In this document: one piece after another, positions 58,496-64,000 of the stretch
How positions within the stretch are numbered: the first letter of the stretch is position 1
How the letters are laid out: every line of letters begins with the position of its first letter
From: Liquidambar formosana
Taxonomy: Eukaryota; Streptophyta; Magnoliopsida; Saxifragales; Altingiaceae
NCBI GenBank assembly: GCA_039720395.1
Contig: CM077833.1
Coordinates: 17,049,133 to 17,113,132, forward strand
DNA: 64,000 bases
Reading direction: 5' to 3'
The notes under the pieces: generated by a model
The model's input: the letters and a program-made list of their open reading frames with translations, nothing else
What the model was told of the DNA's origin: nothing
Database searches by the model: none
Made by a program: the position numbers and the translations under genes

Positions 58496-59635
58496 AAGAC
58501 AAATTTCAACATAGAGTAATTTTGTTATTATATATTTACTTGATCTATCTTTCTCAAACCTCAATACATGTTTGAATTAAACTCATCAAGTACATATAGA
58601 TTAACTTCAAAGAATATTATTGCTTTGGAAAAATTCTAAGCAAATAAGTCATTGAATTAGTTTATATTTAATACAGTTGATCCACCTAGTAATGATGACA
58701 TGACAAGATTTAGTATTCATTGGATGATATATACATGCAAAAAATTCATTAGAGAAAAGCCAAATCTGGTAACCTACATTCATCGTGAGGCTACAAGCAT
58801 CTGCCCATCAAACTCATCATCAGGAGACATTCTACTACTAGTGGCATGACTTCCAAGAAACATTACACTTAATGTTCATTGCTACCAATTAGCATGGCTT
58901 TTCTTCTGCTGGCTTTCAACCGCCTTCATTTAATTTAAGAGGTGCCCAGTTTTTTATAAAGAAAACAAGGAATGCAAAGTCACTGCCTCACTGGTCATGT
59001 TCACATGCACGTACATGGTTTTATTGGGTGAGATTGGCTTTTAACTATGAAGAGGTCCTCCAAGTACCACTTTCCCCAAGAGGTTATTCCTAATCAAAGT
59101 GGCTAACCTTCATTATAATATAAGGATTAGCGTGTTAATTAAACAGTTTATTTGACAAAGCATTGTAAAAATGGGGAGAGAGAGAGAGAGAGATCCTAGA
59201 TTTTAGAAAGCTTGAAGAAAAAAGGAAAGGAAAATTCTAAAAGTTTCTCACAAATGGTTTCCTTTTTTAGCGTTCTTTAATTTTTTTCACTTTCGTTTTC
59301 TTAATTAATTTCGAGCTACAATTGGAGGCTAAGCATAAATGGGCTGGGCCATACTTGCCACGGGGCACAAGCAAATTTTAGAGTCGACAAGACGCATCTG
59401 AGGCCTGGCTCATTCACTACTGTGGTCCTTTGCAAGATTTTTTGATTTTATTCTTTTAATGTTTGGACTTCGAAGGCTTTGGAGGTGCGCACGATTAATC
59501 TCTCTTGGACATATACAGTCTCTCATCCTATATGACTGGGTAATTAAAGGACATAAGTTTATTGAGATGGTCCTAAGGGGGGAGGGGTGAGAGTTGAATC
59601 TAAAACCTCTTGTTTGGCAAGAGTCCGTAACACTA
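58496..59635. other. Intergenic, no gene recognised
   Basis: A GA microsatellite lies near 59175. A minus-strand B-box-like GATTCAACTC near 59590 recalls the piece at 15922 and may be a SINE scrap. No coding region seen. Confidence 0.45.
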
Positions 59636-59643
59636 CTTAATCC

Positions 59644-60362
59644 TAAGGGTGTTAATGGTTGGGTTTGGTTCGGTTTTAGGGTAGATTTCAAATCAAACCA
59701 TTATACTTCGATTTTGTTTCTACCAAACCAAAACCAAAACCAAACCATATTATAAAAAAACCAAACAAAAAAATTTTGGTTTGGTTCGATTCAGTTTGGG
59801 TTTTAACCTATCAAGTAGCAACAAATAATTGAAAATGAAAAAAATGATATACCAAACTCCAAATAAAAACATTTTTAATGAAAACATTACATTAGCGACC
59901 AAAAAAAACATTAAACCTTGTATCAAAATGGAAACATATTGACATATGTCAATCTAATATGTCAATCTAATATCTCACACAACATTAATAGTTAGTTTAA
60001 TACATGCCAATCTAAAAAAGGAAAAATAATAAGAAACTTAAAATGAGACGAGACTGAGGCTGAGAGACTTAAGATTTTGTACTATTTTAAATCTATTTCC
60101 TATTATGCCCTTATTAGAATAGGAAATTTACAAACTTTAAGTTTGATATATATATATATATATATATATTGTATATTTTTCGGTTTTTTTTTGGTTTTTC
60201 GGTTTGGTTTGGTTTTTTAAAAATGAAAACCAAAACCAAACCAACTTAGTTTAGTTTTCTAAAATTAAAACCAAAACCAAACCTAATGACAAAAAAACAA
60301 ACCATTGGTTTGATTTGGTATGGTTTGGTTCTCGATTTTAACCTAAACCATTAACACCCCTA
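59644..60362. mobile_element. Non-autonomous hAT element, 719 bp
   Basis: The ends TAAGGGTGTTAATGGTTGGG and TAGGGGTGTTAATGGTTTAG form the terminal inverted repeat; flanks CTTAATCC (59636-59643) and CTTAACCC (60363-60370) are an 8-bp duplication with one change. Subterminal GGTTTGGTT/AACCAAACC repeats are abundant. No transposase. Confidence 0.8.
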
Positions 60363-60370
60363 CTTAACCC

Positions 60371-61391
60371 ATCCCTTATAGGGTTTTCAATCTACAAGAT
60401 CTATCAAAAGTACCGCATGGAATATCACTAATTTAAAAAATTAATAAAATCAAATGCTTGTGACACGATCGGAGATTCATAAAACCTAAATCGCTCAATG
60501 TGCTGAAAAAGACAAATTTTTTTTTATATATATTTTATGTAACAATTAAAGACACAAATCCGTGATTTAAAATGGAGTCATCTACTTATTGAAAAGAGTA
60601 GAGAAATTATGAGGTTTATTTTTTGGCTCGCATGGAGTAGAGCCCCTCACCTACCCAAGCCTCATGCACCCTACCCGGTGCCATCTGAGCTACACTCGTT
60701 GGCAACGAGTTATGGGGTTTGCGGTGATGATAAAATGCTTGACACAAATGGAATGAAAGTGGGAGTGCTGAATGAGAGATGGCAACAATTGACGTATAAA
60801 ATTAAATTAACCATTCGGCGTGCCATCGTATTGACTATTGAGCGTGTTACGTGGATTATTAATATATTATACATCACTGACATAAGATATTAGGGTTCTA
60901 TATATATATATAAAGATATTAGGGGTCCATAAAATGATGCCCTTAAAAAAAAAAAAAAAAACTACTATTATTAACGATTAAGGGTAGTAACCACCCATGT
61001 GAATCAAAACAATGAAATCTGGAAAGTAAACCTAGACCGACTTGACGGGTCGACCAATTCCACAAAGGTGCAGTGGACAAATCATGAATAATGAATTCAT
61101 ATTAATTATAAAAAAACAAGAATACAAAATATAATGGGGCAATTCAAAACTATGGGACATCCATTGCACTCCTGAGAATTTGTGCCCGTATTTAAAAATA
61201 AAAAATAAAAAAACAAAAAAAAAAACACTGTAAATGTTAACTTTTAATATAAGTTAAAAAATCAATCCGAAAAAAAAAAAGAAAAAGGGGGAAAAAAAAA
61301 AAAGAAGATTAAAAAAATTGCTATCTTGATCGAGCGTTATGATGATGCATGCAAGGCATGCCCAATTAGCAAAGACATTGCATGGTGGCAT

Positions 61392-61426
<35 letters not shown>

Positions 61427-61780
61427 TTGTGTTAGGTAACAATTATATATTATTACTAGTATAAAAAACTAAAACAAGGTTATAGACACTTTTTCATGCG
61501 CTTCGATTTTATATAGTTACATGCATTGTATATGTAATTGATACCCTTTGAATGAAGGCATGCATGGATCGGACAACTGTGTGGCTCTTTTTTGGCGCAC
61601 TTGCAATACTCATGCCAAATCTATGCAGTGGGTGCAACTTTGAAATAAATTATTTTTTGATTCAAAGCTTCAAGATTATTATTATTATTACTCCGTATTA
61701 TTTTCAGTTAGTATATATTATTATGGTAAATACTTTTTATTTAAGATTTAGACCAACGACAAGGTCCAAAGCTTAAGAAT
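60371..61780. other. Intergenic, low complexity, no gene recognised
   Basis: Contains a minus-strand GTAGCTCAGATGG (A-box-like) near 60690, A runs near 60943 and 61262-61310, and a (TA)n(TG)n tract near 61393-61432. Open frames here (60609-60893, 61552-61776) have no recognisable features. Confidence 0.45.
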
Positions 61781-61781
61781 T

Positions 61782-62126
61782 AAGCATGGACACCGACATG
61801 CGACATTGTTACGATAAGATATGGACAAACCGACACAACAAATCTTCAAAATTTAGGATACAATATAACAAAAACACGTTATTAATAAAATGCATGTTTT
61901 ATGTATATAATTAGATTATATCATATAGCATCACATTTATCATTCAAAATGCATCTATTGTATTATTTTTGAAAACCCTAATAGAGTTATTTATTAGTAA
62001 AATAGGACAAAAAAGAAAATGAAGAAATTAGAAATACAAAAAGGTGGAAATTAAGAGGGAGGTGTCATGTCGGAGGAATGTCGTGTCCGATATGGACACG
62101 GCACCTCTAGGGAAGTGTCCATGCTT
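61782..62126. mobile_element. Possible TIR element with 12-bp ends
   Basis: AAGCATGGACAC at 61782-61793 is repeated inverted at 62115-62126, and the adjoining stretches (ccgacatgcgacat / atgtcggaggaatgtcg) are also inverted in part. No convincing target duplication, so the family is unclear. Confidence 0.4.
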
Positions 62127-62340
62127 CTTAGTCCAAAACCCACATTTCAAGAGCTATTGTTCAAGTTGATTCAAGTAATGGGTTTGATTCTCGGGGGAAA
62201 GGACTTAGTCTTCTCGGGGGCTTTGCTCCTCGTGGGAGTGGTTCTCTTGCCTAGTGCAAGTTATTGTCCTCTCGGGGGTGATCTCGTGATTCCCCTGTGG
62301 AAGTTTTTATACCTGTTACGGTGTTTCTTCGGTGGCTCTG

Positions 62341-63984
62341 ATGGACGAGTCTTTATCAGCGATGTGGAAGAAGTTTGTGTTGACCGATGAGGAGCGGGAA
62401 AATGTGGATGTCACAAGCACTATGCAGGAGATTAGTAGGGAGAAAGCTAAGTTCTGTTTGGTTGGAAAGCTTCTCACCGATAGGCCGTTTAATGCCGAGG
62501 CCTTGAAATCCACGTTGAAAATGATTTGGCGACCGGTGAAGGGGCTCACAACAGTGGACATAGGGAAGAACCTGTTTCTCTTCCAGTTTTTCCATCCTTT
62601 GGATCGTCGCCGAGTTCTAGACAATGGCCCCTGGAGCTTTGACAAATCCCTGGTTCTTCTGAAGGAGATTGAGGGGGATGTTCAGCCTTCGGAATTAGTG
62701 ATGGATCAGGCGCCCTTTTGGGTGCAAGTCTATAACCTGCCTTTGGGATGCATGACTCAAGAGGTTGGGCAGATGATAGGTGAGAGATTGGGAGGGTACA
62801 TTGAGATGGAGCAAGGCGTAGGAGGGGTTTGTTGGGGCAAGTTTATGCGGGTGCGGGTGAGTATTCAGGTGTTTAAACCGTTGAAAAGAGGGGTGATGTT
62901 GAATCTCGGTGGGAAAGTCATGTGGGTGCCGATTCAATATGAACGTTTGCCCATATTTTGTTACTTTTGTGGCTTGCTTGGACACACAGAGAAGGCCTGT
63001 GTCCGTCAGTTTGAGACTCAGGGGAGTTGTTCGCATGAGAGTTCCCAGTACGGCGTTTGGCTTCGAGCTCTAGATCCTACTAAACCGGCAAAGAAGGCAA
63101 CGGGGAGTGGCTCTCCGCGGTACTCGGAGAAGGAGGATGGGACAGGGAGGAACGGGAAGCAGTCGCCGGTGGGAAGGGTTGGTGGGCCAATCTCGGGCAG
63201 CGAGTCTGACGTGGAGATTTTGGAGTCCCCTGCGGCAAATCAAAGCCCTCAGATTCCGGAGACGGAGATGGGAGATTACGTGGAAAGTGGAGGTAATCCG
63301 GGATTGCCTGTAATTTCAGATTCTGCTGTTACGCCAGTTCGGGTGTTTGAATTTGGGCGGGATAATTCTAAGAGGCAGGACACGGATTCTAGTTCTCGTG
63401 TGAAGAATACGGTGGATATAAGGGGCGTAAATGGGGGTGGAATAGGGGAGTTGTATCCTGATCCACTTACTGCTCAGTTTACACGGGGGCATGAGGTAGC
63501 ATTTGCTGACATGGAAGGGGGAATGGGCCCTACCAAGTCAAGATGTGACTATAGTGGGGATCAGTGTGACAACCAGGAGGGCTTTTGTGCAAGTAAGGCC
63601 CAGTTGGGAAAGGCCACGATGGGTTTAGACAGACAACACGTGAACTCCCCTTCGCACGAGACAGGTAGTCTAGATTCTTCTACTTTACAAGAGGACACAG
63701 TGCTTTTTCCTTTACCGTCTACAGGGGATGGTCTTGGGGGTAGAGGAAGGAGCTGGAAACGTAGGGCTCGCTCTGTGAATTTAAGGGGGAGAACCGCTGT
63801 TGAAGGGGAGAATAGAGGTAAACGAAAGCAGATTTTTGAGTATGTCCATGATGGAGAGCCTACACCCAACGGCTTGGGGAGCAATGGGAAGCGATCTCGT
63901 TATGAGTCAACGGGGCCTGCAACCCAGATGGGTACTGAGGAGATATCGGCGCCGGCTGGTCACCAGCCGCGCCGGATGCAATGA
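62341..63984 (+). CDS. LINE ORF1 protein (DUF4283-type with zinc knuckle)
   Basis: 547 residues from ATG at 62341 (MDESLSAMWKKFVLTDEE), the start used by plant L1-like ORF1 proteins; the frame is open nine bases further up but without ATG. Residues about 30-180 resemble the DUF4283 nucleic-acid-binding region (CLVGKLLTDRPFN, LFLFQFFHPLDRRRVLDNGPW, FWVQVYNLPLGCM). A zinc knuckle CYFCGLLGHTEKAC follows at 207-220. The C-terminal half is Gly/Ser/Arg-rich and low in order. ORF1 of such elements binds the element RNA. No stops or shifts, so the copy looks young. Its TGA overlaps the ORF2 start as ATGA. Confidence 0.9.
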   Translation: MDESLSAMWKKFVLTDEERENVDVTSTMQEISREKAKFCLVGKLLTDRPFNAEALKSTLKMIWRPVKGLTTVDIGKNLFLFQFFHPLDRRRVLDNGPWSFDKSLVLLKEIEGDVQPSELVMDQAPFWVQVYNLPLGCMTQEVGQMIGERLGGYIEMEQGVGGVCWGKFMRVRVSIQVFKPLKRGVMLNLGGKVMWVPIQYERLPIFCYFCGLLGHTEKACVRQFETQGSCSHESSQYGVWLRALDPTKPAKKATGSGSPRYSEKEDGTGRNGKQSPVGRVGGPISGSESDVEILESPAANQSPQIPETEMGDYVESGGNPGLPVISDSAVTPVRVFEFGRDNSKRQDTDSSSRVKNTVDIRGVNGGGIGELYPDPLTAQFTRGHEVAFADMEGGMGPTKSRCDYSGDQCDNQEGFCASKAQLGKATMGLDRQHVNSPSHETGSLDSSTLQEDTVLFPLPSTGDGLGGRGRSWKRRARSVNLRGRTAVEGENRGKRKQIFEYVHDGEPTPNGLGSNGKRSRYESTGPATQMGTEEISAPAGHQPRRMQ

Positions 63985-64000
63985 AAATATTGAGTTTTAA
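63981..64000 (+). CDS. LINE ORF2 start (endonuclease/RT), first codons only
   Basis: ATG at 63981 reads MKILSF up to the window edge, matching the usual beginning (MKILSWN-like) of the AP-endonuclease domain of plant LINE ORF2. It overlaps the ORF1 stop by four bases (ATGA). Confidence 0.7.

Larger units (their letters stand above)
62130..64000 (+). mobile_element. L1-type LINE, 5' part (runs off the right edge)
   Basis: A GC-richer, structured leader of about 200 bases precedes ORF1; ORF2 begins at 63981. Base composition jumps compared with the AT-rich flank. The exact 5' end is not determined. Confidence 0.75.

Noticed and set aside
4880..61440. CRISPR arrays
   Set aside because: Repeats are microsatellites, transposons or segmental duplications in plant nuclear DNA; no regular repeat-spacer pattern.

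Overview
The window is nuclear DNA of a flowering plant. It holds two split plant genes with GT-AG introns, many plant-type transposons, an L1-type LINE and two endogenous pararetrovirus (Caulimoviridae) copies. The species cannot be named from the sequence. The DNA is AT-rich, most of it is repeats, and true coding content is small. All calls were made by reading the sequence; no database search was run.

Layout. (1) 1-2847, minus strand: four 5' exons of a gene that runs off the left edge, probably a WD40/transducin-like protein. Its second intron holds a hAT element nested in an older inverted-repeat element. (2) 4.8-15.2 kb: tandemly duplicated DNA with eight copies of a ~240-285 nt minus-strand unit. 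The unit ends look like box C (ATGATGG) and box D (CTGA) closed by a GCCC/GGGC stem. Inside is a second stem whose loop is a different microsatellite in each copy. I read these as candidate C/D-box snoRNA-like genes, upstream of which lie telo-box and TGGGCC promoter motifs and 5' splice-site-like motifs. (3) 20024-26790, minus strand: a complete Tubby-like F-box gene with four coding exons and a 426-residue product. (4) 26.8-37.6 kb: gene-poor, with MITEs, a dead LINE 3' end and a Helitron with three successive 3' hairpins.

(5) 37974-53013 is the most unusual object: a ~15 kb spacer-less palindrome. Each arm holds a full-length ~7.13 kb pararetrovirus genome: a tRNA-Met primer site, a long polyprotein (capsid, zinc knuckle, movement, protease, RT, RNase H), a second ORF, then promoter and poly(A) signal. 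The centre falls on the viral primer-binding site. The outer ends begin TAGGGGTG and are flanked by a perfect 8-bp duplication (CTCCAAAC), as expected of a hAT transposon. The object therefore looks like a mobile or once-mobile fold-back element made of two viral genomes. The left copy is open in both ORFs; the right copy has one single-base frameshift in each ORF.

(6) 53.25-62.1 kb: a Helitron-like block, MITEs, SINE-like pieces and a second hAT element. (7) 62.1-64.0 kb: the 5' part of an apparently intact LINE, with ORF1 complete and ORF2 starting in an ATGA overlap at the right edge.

The genes do not form a pathway. The cellular genes are independent, and the rest is a layered record of mobile elements.
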